Shown here: positions 26,172-34,516 of the stretch, piece by piece | Numbering within the stretch: the stretch's first letter is position 1 | Layout of the letters: the number at the start of each line of letters is the position of its first letter | From: an uncultured Pseudomonadota bacterium | GTDB lineage: Bacteria; Pseudomonadota; Alphaproteobacteria; RF32; CAG-239 | Assembly (NCBI GenBank): GCA_902763155.1 | Contig: CACWQS010000004.1 | Coordinates: 99,073-163,072, forward strand | Direction: 5' to 3' | DNA: 64,000 nucleotides | The notes under the pieces: generated by a model | Seen by the model: the letters and a program-made list of their open reading frames with translations, nothing else | Databases searched by the model: none | What the model was told of the DNA's origin: nothing | Made by a program: the position numbers and the translations under genes

Positions 26172-27743
26172 TCATGAATTCAGGCTGAAAACCACTTTTA
26201 AACCATCGGCGGCCGAAGATGTGATACCTCCGGCATATCCGGCTCCTTCGCCGCACGGGAAAATGCCGCGGATATTGCATTGCATCGTTGCATCGCGCAC
26301 AATTCGTATCGGAGATGATGAACGCGTTTCCACACCGGTCAATACCGCATCGTAACGGTCAAATCCGTGCAATTTTTTACCTATTTCCACAATACCGGCG
26401 CGCATTGTTTCGGCAACTGTTGTCGGTAAAATCAGACCTAAATCGCTCCATGTCACCCCCGGCAGATATGACGGTTCCACATCACCTCCATGTCGGCTGG
26501 AGTGAGCATGTAAAAAATCTCCAACCAGTTGTGCAGGAGCATGATAATTTTCGCCACCAAAGCGAAATGCCAATTCTTCCAAACGGCGTTGAAAATACAT
26601 ACCGGCTAAAACATCATCACTGCCAAAATCTCGCTTATCAACTCCCACCAAAAGTGCCGCATTGGCATTAGCTTTATCGCGGGCAAATTCACTCATACCG
26701 TTAGTAACGAGACGCCCCTTTTCCGAAGCCGCGGCCACCACCGTTCCCCCGGGACACATACAAAATGTATAAGCCGCACGACCGTTCGGCAAATGCACTG
26801 CCAATTTATAATCTGCCGCTTCCAGATACGGACTGTTTGACGCTTCTTTACCGTATTGCGCAAGGTTAATCATTGCTTGCGGATGTTCAATACGTGCACC
26901 GACGGCAAACGGTTTTGGCTCCATATATATTCCGCTACTGTGCAGCATTTCAAACGTATCTCTAGCACTGTGTCCTATGGCTAAAAACAGCTTATCGGTC
27001 GGCAATTCATAAGTTTCGTTTTCGTGTTTTACAATAATTCCCTCAAGTCGGTCATTTTTGATTATTAAGCCGTCAAGTTTATGATTGAAGCGATATTCTC
27101 CACCGAGATTGATAATTTTTCGGCGCATATTTCTCACCACTTGCCGCAACTTATCGGTGCCGATATGCGGCTTTGCCAAATAGAGAATTTCTTCGGGTGC
27201 ACCGGCGGCGTAAAATTCGCGCATCATCTTGCGAGTGAATTTATCTTTTTTAATACCGGTCATCAATTTACCGTCCGAAAAAGTTCCGGCACCGCCTTCG
27301 CCGAATTGCACATTTGATTCGGTATCCAAAACTCCGCCGTTCCAAAAAGCATTTACTTTCTGTCGTCGGGTATCGACATCATCGCCGCGTTCCAAAATAA
27401 TCGGTTGCAATCCGGCTTCGGCTAAGGCCAGAGCCGCGAACATACCGGCCGGACCGCAACCGACCACAATCGGGCGCACGCCGTCATTTTTAATATTAAA
27501 ATACAGTTCTTCTTCCGGCACTAAAAGTTCGATATCTTTATTTTCAGGAGCAGGGGAGGAAATATCGCAATCTACGCTGTAAACAAAATGTACATTGTTT
27601 TTATGCCGCGCATCCACCGATTTTTTCGCGATTCTGAAATTTTGCAGACAGTCAGACGCACAGCCAAATTGTTTGGCGGCGGCTTTTTTTATATCTTCAA
27701 CCGTTGCATTAAGCGGCATTTGCAAATTGTTTAAGCGTAACAT
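26172..27743 (-). CDS. NAD(P)/FAD-dependent oxidoreductase (COG2509-like flavoprotein)
   Basis: The 523-residue protein has an N-terminal domain of about 85 residues and a Rossmann FAD-binding motif VVGCGPAGMFAALALAEAGLQPIILERG (about 91-120). Conserved blocks GGAGTFSDGKLMTGI and a C-terminal GIFPCGEGAGYAGGITSSAADG follow. These are characteristic of the uncharacterised FAD-dependent dehydrogenase family. The substrate is unknown. GGGGA precedes the ATG. It is convergent with the amidase gene across the DnaA-box array. Confidence 0.9.
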   Translation of the reverse strand: MLRLNNLQMPLNATVEDIKKAAAKQFGCASDCLQNFRIAKKSVDARHKNNVHFVYSVDCDISSPAPENKDIELLVPEEELYFNIKNDGVRPIVVGCGPAGMFAALALAEAGLQPIILERGDDVDTRRQKVNAFWNGGVLDTESNVQFGEGGAGTFSDGKLMTGIKKDKFTRKMMREFYAAGAPEEILYLAKPHIGTDKLRQVVRNMRRKIINLGGEYRFNHKLDGLIIKNDRLEGIIVKHENETYELPTDKLFLAIGHSARDTFEMLHSSGIYMEPKPFAVGARIEHPQAMINLAQYGKEASNSPYLEAADYKLAVHLPNGRAAYTFCMCPGGTVVAAASEKGRLVTNGMSEFARDKANANAALLVGVDKRDFGSDDVLAGMYFQRRLEELAFRFGGENYHAPAQLVGDFLHAHSSRHGGDVEPSYLPGVTWSDLGLILPTTVAETMRAGIVEIGKKLHGFDRYDAVLTGVETRSSSPIRIVRDATMQCNIRGIFPCGEGAGYAGGITSSAADGLKVVFSLNS

Positions 27744-27797
27744 CAGATATTCCCCTAAATATGGAGATTATCATATACCAAAAATAGAATTTAGCAA

Positions 27798-28124
27798 CTA
27801 TTCTTTCGGCAGATTAACAGTTTCGCTATTTTGAGGTTGAGGACGCATAATTTGCCACAAAGGTTTGCGATATATCCAAAGGTTTATCAAGCCGACAACC
27901 GCAGCAATCGAGCCGAAAAGGTAAATCATATAATACCAATTTATGTTGCCGGCATTGAGCAAAACTTCTTGGTGATAAAATCGCAGACAAGCTAAAGAAA
28001 TTGCCGTAAGAAGCGAAGCACCGATAAATGCCAATGTCCAAATGCGTCGTAACAATAAACTATCCACAAGCAGGGCAGTAATGACGTAAACCAAAATAAG
28101 TGCGGTTAAGACGTAAATTTCCAT
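27798..28124 (-). CDS. Small three-helix membrane protein, unknown function
   Basis: The 108-residue product has hydrophobic segments near residues 3-25, 30-48 and 63-83, with a basic cytoplasmic tail. A strong AAAGGAG precedes the ATG. No family is recognised. It lies 54 bp upstream of the flavoprotein gene on the same strand and may be cotranscribed with it. Confidence 0.65.
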   Translation of the reverse strand: MEIYVLTALILVYVITALLVDSLLLRRIWTLAFIGASLLTAISLACLRFYHQEVLLNAGNINWYYMIYLFGSIAAVVGLINLWIYRKPLWQIMRPQPQNSETVNLPKE

Positions 28125-28217
28125 TTTTTTCTCCTTTGATTTAAGCTTAAAAATATGTGCGGTTTGTTAAAATTCAAGCAATATGGAAATAAAATTGCAT
28201 AAATTTGAAAAAATATG

Positions 28218-28246
28218 TTGACGCATCATAAAATATAAGCTAAATA
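28218..28246 (+). promoter_or_regulatory. Promoter of tRNA-Ser
   Basis: TTGACG, a 17-bp spacer and TAAATA are seen, with the predicted start about 7 bp before the tRNA. Confidence 0.75.
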
Positions 28247-28259
28247 TATCAGCCGAAAC

Positions 28260-28347
28260 GGAGCGTTGGTAGAGTGGTAATACAGCGGATTGCTAATCCG
28301 TCATCGCGAATAACGATGCAGAGGTTCGAGTCCTCTACGCTCCGCCA
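28260..28347 (+). tRNA. tRNA-Ser (GCT)
   Basis: All arms fold: the acceptor GGAGCGT/ACGCTCC, anticodon stem GCGGA/TCCGT around TTGCTAA (anticodon GCT, reading AGC/AGU), a long variable arm CATCG/CGATG typical of Ser, and a T-arm with TTCGAGT. CCA is encoded. The 3' end is duplicated about 220 bp downstream. Confidence 0.97.
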
Positions 28348-28403
28348 AAAAAAAAGAGGTCGCCTTTATGGCGGCCTTTTTTTGTGCGTGCGTGAGGCTC
28401 GAA
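28329..28403 (+). repeat. tRNA-Ser 3' end plus terminator, copy 1
   Basis: The direct repeat runs from AGTCCTCTACGCTCCGCCA in the tRNA T-arm through a terminator (GGTCGCC/GGCGGCC then seven T, 28358-28383) to GCGTGCGTGAGGCTCGAA. It is 75 bp long. Confidence 0.9.
28358..28383 (+). terminator. Terminator of tRNA-Ser
   Basis: GGTCGCC pairs with GGCGGCC (one G-U) around TTTAT, followed by seven T. Confidence 0.88.
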
Positions 28404-28547
28404 CCGAGAGGCTCGCTAAGCCAAAACAACCGTTGCTCCGGTTGTTTTGGTCTGCAAGAGCATAAAAACATTATTAAGCCAGAGGTGTGCAAACACCTTG
28501 CAGCGCAATTAGGTTTTTATGAGATAGAGTTTTTTTATAAAAAACGT
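28404..28547. other. Segment between the duplicated tRNA ends, with strong hairpins
   Basis: The 144-bp segment has an inverted repeat CAAAACAACC...GGTTGTTTTG near 28422-28451 and a smaller one AGGTGTGC/GCAAACACC near 28482-28500. I see no coding sequence. It may be the remnant of an excised or decayed integrated element. Confidence 0.5.
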
Positions 28548-28620
28548 AGTCCTCTACGCTCCGCCAAAAAAAGAGGTCGCCTTTATGGCGGCCTTTTTTT
28601 GTGCGTGCGTGAGGCTCGAA
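28548..28620 (+). repeat. tRNA-Ser 3' end plus terminator, copy 2
   Basis: A 73-bp copy of the 28329-28403 repeat is complete apart from two fewer A in the A-run. Together they look like the two att sites left around a lost insert. Confidence 0.9.
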
Positions 28621-28699
28621 AGTAAATATTTTTTATAAAACACTTTACAAACCCGAAAAATTTCGTTAGCCTTACTATTGCGTAGGATGATTACTTGCG

Positions 28700-28870
28700 T
28701 GAGGTATGATAGCCTCTTCTAGTTAGTCTGATACAAGACTTAAAATCGTATCTTCCGGTAAGACCGGAAGATGGCAGAATAAGTCATTTTTATGGTCAAT
28801 ATGTCATACTATTTAACTAGAATAGCTATCAACTTCCGGTCGCTCTCATCAAGCGATTTTTATTTTTTTA
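28700..28870 (+). ncRNA. Structured RNA leader with terminator and possible antiterminator
   Basis: A closing stem (28708-28713 with 28825-28830, GATAGC/GCTATC; and 28717-28725 with 28814-28822, TTCTAGTTA/TAACTAGAA) encloses two hairpins. These are AGTCT/AGACT (28725-28740) and a perfect 10-bp ATCTTCCGGT/ACCGGAAGAT (28750-28772). A terminator follows (GTCGCT/AGCGAT-type stem 28838-28858, then T-rich). GACCGGAAG (28762-28770) could instead pair with CTTCCGGTC (28833-28841), which overlaps the 5' arm of the terminator. That is the layout of a switch. The lipoprotein start is 11 bp after the T-run. Confidence 0.6.
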
Positions 28871-28880
28871 GGAAGTAATG

Positions 28881-29558
28881 ATGAAAAGATATTTTCTGCT
28901 TATACTCATGCTTTCAGCATGTCAATCTATTAAATATCAAGATGTCAACCCGATGATAAGTCCTAATGCTAATAAATTACCGGCAATGGAACCGATGGTT
29001 GATATGTATAATTTGGAGGCTGTATATACCGGTGGCGGTTATACCGGAACTGCCGATAATTATGGTATTGGCTATGTTAATAACGGGTGGGGCAACTGGG
29101 TACAGACAACATCTGTTTCCGGCACGCAATATAAAGATGCTCGTGTTAATGATGTAATAAATATTTTTAATAAAGAGGTCAAAGAAAATATAACAGACCC
29201 TTATGGCGAAAGGAAAGGCTATATATCGTTGAAATTAGGGTATAGAGGAGAAAATGATTCAATTTTTTATTCTTTAGTTTCAGCGCTATCTCTTTGGTCT
29301 GTAAATCTTTTAGGATTTCCTGCTAATGAGGCAAAACAATCTCTTGAAGTTGAAGTAGAAATTTGGAACAAGAAAAAAGAAATTGTCAGAAGATACACTG
29401 CCAATGCTTTAAACGTTGAATATATTGCAATGTATTGGGGATATGATGAAGCAGATGTATATCGTAAAGTTGCTGCGGATAATATTAAACAAGCGTTGGA
29501 ACAAATTCGCAAACAAATCAATAATGATGCCGAAGAAATTAAACTAAAATTAAAATAA
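28881..29558 (+). CDS. Putative lipoprotein behind a structured leader
   Basis: I choose the second of two adjacent ATGs for its better spacing from AGGAAG. The lipobox LSAC (Cys about residue 14) marks a lipoprotein. The mature part of about 210 residues has a Gly/Tyr-rich start (YTGGGYTGTADNYGIGYVNNGWGNW) and a C-terminal beta-alpha region with LEVEVEIWNKKKEIVRRYTANALNVEY. That second region resembles the small LptE/CsgG-like envelope lipoprotein folds only in general pattern. No family is assigned. Expression is likely controlled by the RNA leader upstream. Confidence 0.65.
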   Translation: MKRYFLLILMLSACQSIKYQDVNPMISPNANKLPAMEPMVDMYNLEAVYTGGGYTGTADNYGIGYVNNGWGNWVQTTSVSGTQYKDARVNDVINIFNKEVKENITDPYGERKGYISLKLGYRGENDSIFYSLVSALSLWSVNLLGFPANEAKQSLEVEVEIWNKKKEIVRRYTANALNVEYIAMYWGYDEADVYRKVAADNIKQALEQIRKQINNDAEEIKLKLK

Positions 29559-29639
29559 TAACCAATACATAAGTTATGTTGAAAATTTTATTATAATGCT
29601 TATCTCCGGTTATGTAAGAATAAAAAGGAGATAATATTG

Positions 29640-30026
29640 ATGCAAAAGAAAATGAAATATATTTCAGCAGTTGCTTTAGCTGCCGTTTTTTGTTTGGTGT
29701 CATTAGGTGCTGAGGCGCGTTCATCCGTACACATGAAGCATACGACAGAGCAAACCGTGCCCACGGCGCAAGGGGGAATGCACACCCAAGGCACTATGCC
29801 GCAAGCTTCGACCGATACTTCCGGTGTTTGGGATAAAACCAAAGAAGTCAGTAGTGATGTTTGGCAGGGAACCAAAGAGGTTGGTAGTGATGTTTGGCAA
29901 GGCACAAAAGATGTTAGTAGCGATATATGGGACGGTGCTAAAAAAGTAGGGAGCGATGTGAGTGATGCCGTGAGCGGAGATGACGGTGCTCCTACGTCTA
30001 ATCCGCCGGCTGCTCACCCTCAATAA
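29640..30026 (+). CDS. Small exported protein with four 11-residue repeats
   Basis: The ATG lies 9 nt after AAGGAG. Residues 1-27 are a signal peptide ending near GAEA-R. Residues about 63-106 are four tandem 11-mers of the form VWxGTKEVSSD, with W at position 2 and Ser-Asp at the end; this period is that of amphipathic 11/3 helices found in lipid- or stress-related proteins. The rest is low complexity. The function is unknown; a periplasmic helical protein is inferred. It is a single-gene unit with its own terminator. Confidence 0.7.
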   Translation: MQKKMKYISAVALAAVFCLVSLGAEARSSVHMKHTTEQTVPTAQGGMHTQGTMPQASTDTSGVWDKTKEVSSDVWQGTKEVGSDVWQGTKDVSSDIWDGAKKVGSDVSDAVSGDDGAPTSNPPAAHPQ

Positions 30027-30045
30027 ATCAATCGCTGTACCACAT

Positions 30046-30076
30046 AAAAAAAGCCTGCTTATCGGCAGGCTTTTAT
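30046..30076 (+). terminator. Rho-independent terminator
   Basis: AGCCTGC/GCAGGCT with a 6-nt loop, A-rich before and T-rich after; it could act on both strands and lies between convergent genes. Confidence 0.85.
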
Positions 30077-30096
30077 AAATTGTAAAGTGTTTGTTC

Positions 30097-30360
30097 TTAA
30101 AAATCCAAAGCCTGACGGAACACTGCCACCCAGCCTTCTTGTTCATCACGGTCGGCCGCATTCATTTTGCGCAATTTCAACACCGTGCGCAGAGCTTTTA
30201 CATCAAAACCCGCACTTTTGGCCTCGGCAAAAATATCGCGGATATCACTTTGCAATTCTTTCTTTTCTTCTTCCAAGCGTTCAATTCTCTCTACCAATGA
30301 AACCAAACGTTTGGCATCAATCCCGCCGACTTCGGCCTTTACCTGCTCTTCATTCACCAT
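30097..30360 (-). CDS. gapR: GapR (DUF2312) nucleoid-associated protein
   Basis: The 87-residue product matches the DUF2312 family: an N-terminal coiled coil with LVERIERLEEEKKELQSDIRDIFAEAKSAGFDVKALRTVLKLRK, then a short C-terminal helix. GapR in Caulobacter is a tetrameric protein that encircles overtwisted AT-rich DNA, aiding topoisomerases during replication and transcription. The family is largely confined to alphaproteobacteria and some of their phages. AGGAG precedes the ATG. It is a single gene, about 4 kb from the DnaA-box array. Confidence 0.93.
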   Translation of the reverse strand: MVNEEQVKAEVGGIDAKRLVSLVERIERLEEEKKELQSDIRDIFAEAKSAGFDVKALRTVLKLRKMNAADRDEQEGWVAVFRQALDF

Positions 30361-30584
30361 TTTTGTTCTCCTAAAAAATAAATTCTATACAGTCTTAACA
30401 AAGTTTTCGCCGTTTTACAAGAAGTATTTGCTAAAAAAATCGATCAATAATTTTGCTCCAAAAGTTTTATTTGCATTTTCTGTTTGACTTTGGTAAATTT
30501 TTGTGAAAAGACCATTTAAATATAAATGGTTTTAACTTACATACTTCAGTATGAAAAGATTTTTTTACAAATGAGGAAAAGACA

Positions 30585-32006
30585 ATGCCGATAAATACGC
30601 ATACCAAAATTTTAGCCACCATCGGTCCTTCTACGGCAACACCGGAAATGATAGAAAAACTGGTGCTTTCGGGGGTAGATGCCTTTCGTTTTAATTTTAG
30701 TCATGGTACTCACGCCGAACACGCCGAGCGCTTGAAAATTGTTCGCGATATGAGTGAAAAATACGGGCGCCATCTGACGGTTGTAGCTGATTTACAAGGT
30801 CCGAAATTACGAATCGGCACGTTTAAAACCGATAAAGTTATGCTTGAAAAAGGGCAAAAATTTACCTTGGATATGCTTGATGAAAACGGCGATGAAACTA
30901 GAGTTCAACTGCCGCATAAAGAAATTTTTGATGCATTGAAAGTGGGCGATAAACTGTTGCTCAACGATGGTAATATTGAACTTGAGGTGCTGAAAAATGA
31001 TAATTATGTTGCCGAAACTTTGGTTAAAGTGGGGGGCTGTCTGTCGGCGCACAAAGGAGTTAATTTACCTAATGTCAAATTGCCGATTTCTGCCATTACG
31101 CAGAAAGATAAAAAGGATTTGGAGTTTGCGCTTAATCTGGGGGTAGATTGGGTTTGTTTGTCGTTTGTGCAAAGTGTGGAAGATGTGCGTATGGCGCGCA
31201 ATTTGATTGGCGATAAAGCATGGATAATTTCCAAACTGGAAAAACCAAGTGCTATCGATGAACTTGAAGATGTTGTTAAGGAATCTGACGGGATTATGGT
31301 GGCGCGCGGCGATTTAGGGGTAGAATGCCCGATTCAAACGGTGCCGGTATTACAAAAGCGCATTGTAAAGACATGTCGTAAATACGGACGTCCGGTAATT
31401 GTGGCGACGCAAATGCTGGAATCGATGATTGTGAATCCTACGCCAACCAGAGCTGAAGTTTCTGATGTGGCTAATGCCGTATTTGACGGTGCCGATGCAG
31501 TAATGTTGTCGGCGGAAACTGCCGCGGGCAGCTATCCGGCAGAAGCGGTTGCCATGATGCACCAAATTATTAACGAAGTAGAAGAAGATGCCTCTTATTA
31601 TTCACGGGTACAACTGGACAAAGACTTGTCGGATTGCGATGATATGGCCGATGCTATTACTTATGCCGCCAGTGAAATGAGTAATATTTTGCCGAATATG
31701 GCGGGCTTAATAACCTATTCCGCCAGCGGATTTACCACACTTTCCATGGCTCGTGAGCGTCCGGCTCGCCCTATTTTGGCGATAACACTTTCAACCGAAG
31801 TAGCGCGTCGTTTGGGGATTGTTTGGGGGGTAAGAGCTTTTGCTAATCCGGAGGTGTTTAACGATATTACCAAGCTGCAAGACACCGCTCTGGCGATTGC
31901 CAGACAAGCCAAGATAGGTAAAGAGGGTGAATATTTGGTAATTACTGCCGGTTATCCGATTGGGGTACGCGGTATGACTAACTTGATTTACGCTGCTCAA
32001 CTGTAA
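30585..32006 (+). CDS. pyk: Pyruvate kinase
   Basis: Pyk makes pyruvate and ATP from phosphoenolpyruvate. The barrel start TKILATIGPSTATPEMIEKLVLSGVDAFRFNFSHG, the metal-binding region around MVARGDLGVE and the signature VATQMLESM are present, with the expected B domain and C-terminal domain. Length 473 is typical. GAGG precedes the ATG. A CCATTTA/TAAATGG hairpin lies in the 200-bp leader region. It is the only other glycolytic gene between gap-pgk and tpiA. Confidence 0.98.
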   Translation: MPINTHTKILATIGPSTATPEMIEKLVLSGVDAFRFNFSHGTHAEHAERLKIVRDMSEKYGRHLTVVADLQGPKLRIGTFKTDKVMLEKGQKFTLDMLDENGDETRVQLPHKEIFDALKVGDKLLLNDGNIELEVLKNDNYVAETLVKVGGCLSAHKGVNLPNVKLPISAITQKDKKDLEFALNLGVDWVCLSFVQSVEDVRMARNLIGDKAWIISKLEKPSAIDELEDVVKESDGIMVARGDLGVECPIQTVPVLQKRIVKTCRKYGRPVIVATQMLESMIVNPTPTRAEVSDVANAVFDGADAVMLSAETAAGSYPAEAVAMMHQIINEVEEDASYYSRVQLDKDLSDCDDMADAITYAASEMSNILPNMAGLITYSASGFTTLSMARERPARPILAITLSTEVARRLGIVWGVRAFANPEVFNDITKLQDTALAIARQAKIGKEGEYLVITAGYPIGVRGMTNLIYAAQL

Positions 32007-32089
32007 GAGATATTTGTCTATAGGTTTATTTTATTATTGATTTATTCATAATTTAATCATAAAATAATCATAAAATAAAGGAGAAAATT

Positions 32090-33178
32090 ATGAGTTGGGC
32101 GCCGAAATATACGATTACCAAAGGTATTTTAACTGATTTAACGAAGATTGAAGCGGTTAAAAATTCGTTCAATGACAGGCCTTTGTCACCGGTTTTGCTT
32201 TCCTCTCTTCATAAAACGGCGAAAATATCGCAGACGCATTATTCAACGCAGATTGAAGGGAATCGACTTACGCTAAAACAGGTTGAAAATGCGCTGTATT
32301 CGGCAAATAAAACAGCTAAAAATTATCAAGGTCATGATGAAAAAGAGGTCAAAGCCTATTATGACGCCATCAACTATATGGAAAAATATTTAGACAGCGA
32401 TTCGGCATTTTCTTTAGACTTCGTGCAAAAAATACACAGCCTTGTTGAAGGAAGCAAAAAAAATATTCCGTATCGTGATGTGCAAAATGCCATTTATGAC
32501 AGTTCGGACGGTTCGCTTGTTTATTTGCCGCCGGAAGCTAAAGATGTGCCGACAATGATGCAAGAATTGGTTGCTTGGGTGCAGGATAATATTGATAAAC
32601 TGCCAACGCCGATTATTGCCGGACTGTTTCATTATCAATTTGTAACCATTCACCCGCATTTTGACGGCAACGGACGCACCGCTCGCCTGATAACATCATT
32701 TATTATGCGCAAGTTCGGCTACGGCTTGAAAGGCATTTATTCGCTGGAAGAATATTATGCTAAAAATCTGCCGGATTATTACCAAGCATTGATGACGCAT
32801 CCGCATCATAACTACTACTTTGGTCGAAACGAAGCGGATTTGACCTCGTGGCTTGAGTATTTTATCAAAGGCGTGGCTGAGGCGTTTACAAATGTTGAAG
32901 TTAAAGCCGAAAAAGAGCAAAACAAAGGCTTAACTGCCGATAAATCGCCGCTTTTACGCAAGCTCGATATTAAACAACGCAAAATTTTGGAATTATTTAC
33001 GGAATTTGAGGCAATAACATCAGCTCAAGCCGGAGATTATTTAAATTTATCATCGCAATCAGCGCGGCTGTTGCTTAATAAGTGGGTTGATGAAGGCTTT
33101 TTGCAAATTGTAAATACCGCCAAGAAAAACCGCACCTATGGTTTGAGCGAAGATTTTGAACAAATGTTGGGTAACTAA
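32090..33178 (+). CDS. Fic family protein with N-terminal autoinhibitory motif
   Basis: Fic proteins usually transfer AMP to target Ser/Thr/Tyr residues, and some remove it. The active-site loop HPHFDGNGRTAR (188-199) is intact, with His188 as the likely base. An upstream STQIEGN (52-58) fits the (S/T)xxxE(G/N) inhibitory motif of class II Fic proteins, whose Glu blocks productive ATP binding. The C-terminal 70 residues (ITSAQAGDYLNLSSQSARLLLNKWVDEGFLQIV) look like a winged helix. No antitoxin gene is adjacent. It is a single gene after pyk with AAGGAG; targets are unknown. Confidence 0.93.
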   Translation: MSWAPKYTITKGILTDLTKIEAVKNSFNDRPLSPVLLSSLHKTAKISQTHYSTQIEGNRLTLKQVENALYSANKTAKNYQGHDEKEVKAYYDAINYMEKYLDSDSAFSLDFVQKIHSLVEGSKKNIPYRDVQNAIYDSSDGSLVYLPPEAKDVPTMMQELVAWVQDNIDKLPTPIIAGLFHYQFVTIHPHFDGNGRTARLITSFIMRKFGYGLKGIYSLEEYYAKNLPDYYQALMTHPHHNYYFGRNEADLTSWLEYFIKGVAEAFTNVEVKAEKEQNKGLTADKSPLLRKLDIKQRKILELFTEFEAITSAQAGDYLNLSSQSARLLLNKWVDEGFLQIVNTAKKNRTYGLSEDFEQMLGN

Positions 33179-33195
33179 AAACAAGGCTTTAAAAA

Positions 33196-33272
33196 TGGTG
33201 CAAGCGGGCGGATTCGAACCGCCTGCCTACTTCTTAGGAGGAAGTCGCTCTATCCTAATGAGCTACGCCTGC
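33196..33272 (-). tRNA. tRNA-Arg (CCT)
   Basis: On the minus strand GCAGGCG/CGCTTGC forms the acceptor stem (one G-U), GCTC/GAGC the D-stem, ACTTC/GAAGT the anticodon stem around CTCCTAA (anticodon CCT, reading AGG), and GGCGG-TTCGAAT-CCGCC the T-arm. CCA is encoded; the length is 77 nt. Confidence 0.95.
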
Positions 33273-33338
33273 GCCAAGAGTTTATATAGCTTGAAATTAG
33301 TTAAAACGCAAGTAAATTTTCCCGCTTTTGCCATCGGC

Positions 33339-33971
33339 CTAAATTTGTCCGGTTTCCATAAAGTTTTTAATCGGCTTATAGCTTTTGCGATGCTCTGAAA
33401 TTAAGCCATGTTCTCTAATGCCGGCAATATGGTCTTTAGTGCCGTATCCGGCATTTTTTTCAAAGCCGTAAAAAGGATATTTTTGCGCCAATTCTTTGAG
33501 TAATCTGTCACGATAAACTTTAGCTAAAATACTGGCGGCGGCTATGGAGTATGAGCGTGCGTCGCCGCTGATGTAGCAAGCGGTTTGGCAAAGAAATTGC
33601 TTGGGTAGGCGATTACCGTCAATCAGGGCAAATTGCGGTTTAATTGATAATTTTTCTGCCGCGCGCGACATAGCCAAAAATGTGGCTTGCAAAATATTTA
33701 GCTCATCAATTTCTTGAGCGCTTGCCATACCGATACCGCAACATATTTTGCCTTTTTTCTCTTCCGAAAGCAACAAATCATACAGTTTTTCACGCTTGGC
33801 GGCGGAAAGCTTTTTGGAATCGTTCAAATTTTGTAACAATTCAGGCTCTATATTCTTATTTAAAAAAACGACGGCTCCCGCTACTACCGGTCCAACCCAA
33901 GGGCCGCGTCCGGCTTCATCTATTCCGCAGACAATACCATTATAAGTGTTTTCAATTTCCCATGTCGGCAT
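33339..33971 (-). CDS. rnhB: Ribonuclease HII
   Basis: RNase HII removes ribonucleotides from DNA and RNA primers from hybrids. The motif GIDEAGRGPWVGPVVAGAV places the catalytic Asp18 and Glu19, and later acidic residues occur in LIDGN and RDRLLKELAQKYPFYGF. At 210 residues the length is standard. AGGAG precedes the ATG. The rhodanese gene lies 65 bp upstream on the same strand. Confidence 0.97.
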   Translation of the reverse strand: MPTWEIENTYNGIVCGIDEAGRGPWVGPVVAGAVVFLNKNIEPELLQNLNDSKKLSAAKREKLYDLLLSEEKKGKICCGIGMASAQEIDELNILQATFLAMSRAAEKLSIKPQFALIDGNRLPKQFLCQTACYISGDARSYSIAAASILAKVYRDRLLKELAQKYPFYGFEKNAGYGTKDHIAGIREHGLISEHRKSYKPIKNFMETGQI

Positions 33972-34036
33972 TTTTATCTCCTAAAACTTGGAATGTATTT
34001 TAGTCCGAACACAAAAAATTGCAAATATTTTATCTT

Positions 34037-34348
34037 TTAACGGCGGATAATTTCTATTCCTTCATATTCGGCTTCCACCATGCCGCCGATGACAACCGCC
34101 ACATTATCAAAACCGGCTTTTTCAAACATTTCCGCGGCCTGCGAAGCTCTAGCTCCGGAAGCACAAATAATGTTAATGGTTTTATTTTTTGTTATTTGAT
34201 TTTCTTGTATAAATTGCAGAGGATCCAGTTCGCTTAAACTTTTATGGATATGCGGTAATTTCAGTTCTTCGAGTTGATATTCTTCTAAAGAACGCACATC
34301 TAAAATAAAAGAATCTTGCTGCAAACTGACGGGTTTTATAAAGCGCAT
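34037..34348 (-). CDS. Rhodanese-like domain protein
   Basis: The 103-residue product is one rhodanese domain: an early ILDVRSLEEYQ motif and the active-site loop ICASGARAS with Cys62. Rhodaneses move sulfane sulfur between acceptors; which pathway applies here is unknown. AGGAG precedes the ATG, and the gene lies just upstream of rnhB on the same strand. Confidence 0.88.
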   Translation of the reverse strand: MRFIKPVSLQQDSFILDVRSLEEYQLEELKLPHIHKSLSELDPLQFIQENQITKNKTINIICASGARASQAAEMFEKAGFDNVAVVIGGMVEAEYEGIEIIRR

Positions 34349-34516
34349 TTTTATCTCCTCATATATTATAAATAGTCTGAAATAGATAAATTAAAACAGC
34401 TCGTAATATCTGTATTGATAATATTTTAGATGTATTAAATTTTAACTCGTTGATTTCTCAAAACATATATGTTAACCTTGGCTAAAGTTTACTTGTTTCA
34501 GTTAGGGATAATAGAG

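Noticed and set aside
28274..28625. Reading frames of 60-85 codons over tRNA-Ser and the duplicated tail
   Set aside because: They read through a tRNA and two terminators and lack ribosome sites.
28700..28870. SRP (4.5S) or 6S RNA
   Set aside because: The conserved SRP apical motif and the single long 6S hairpin with a central bubble are absent.
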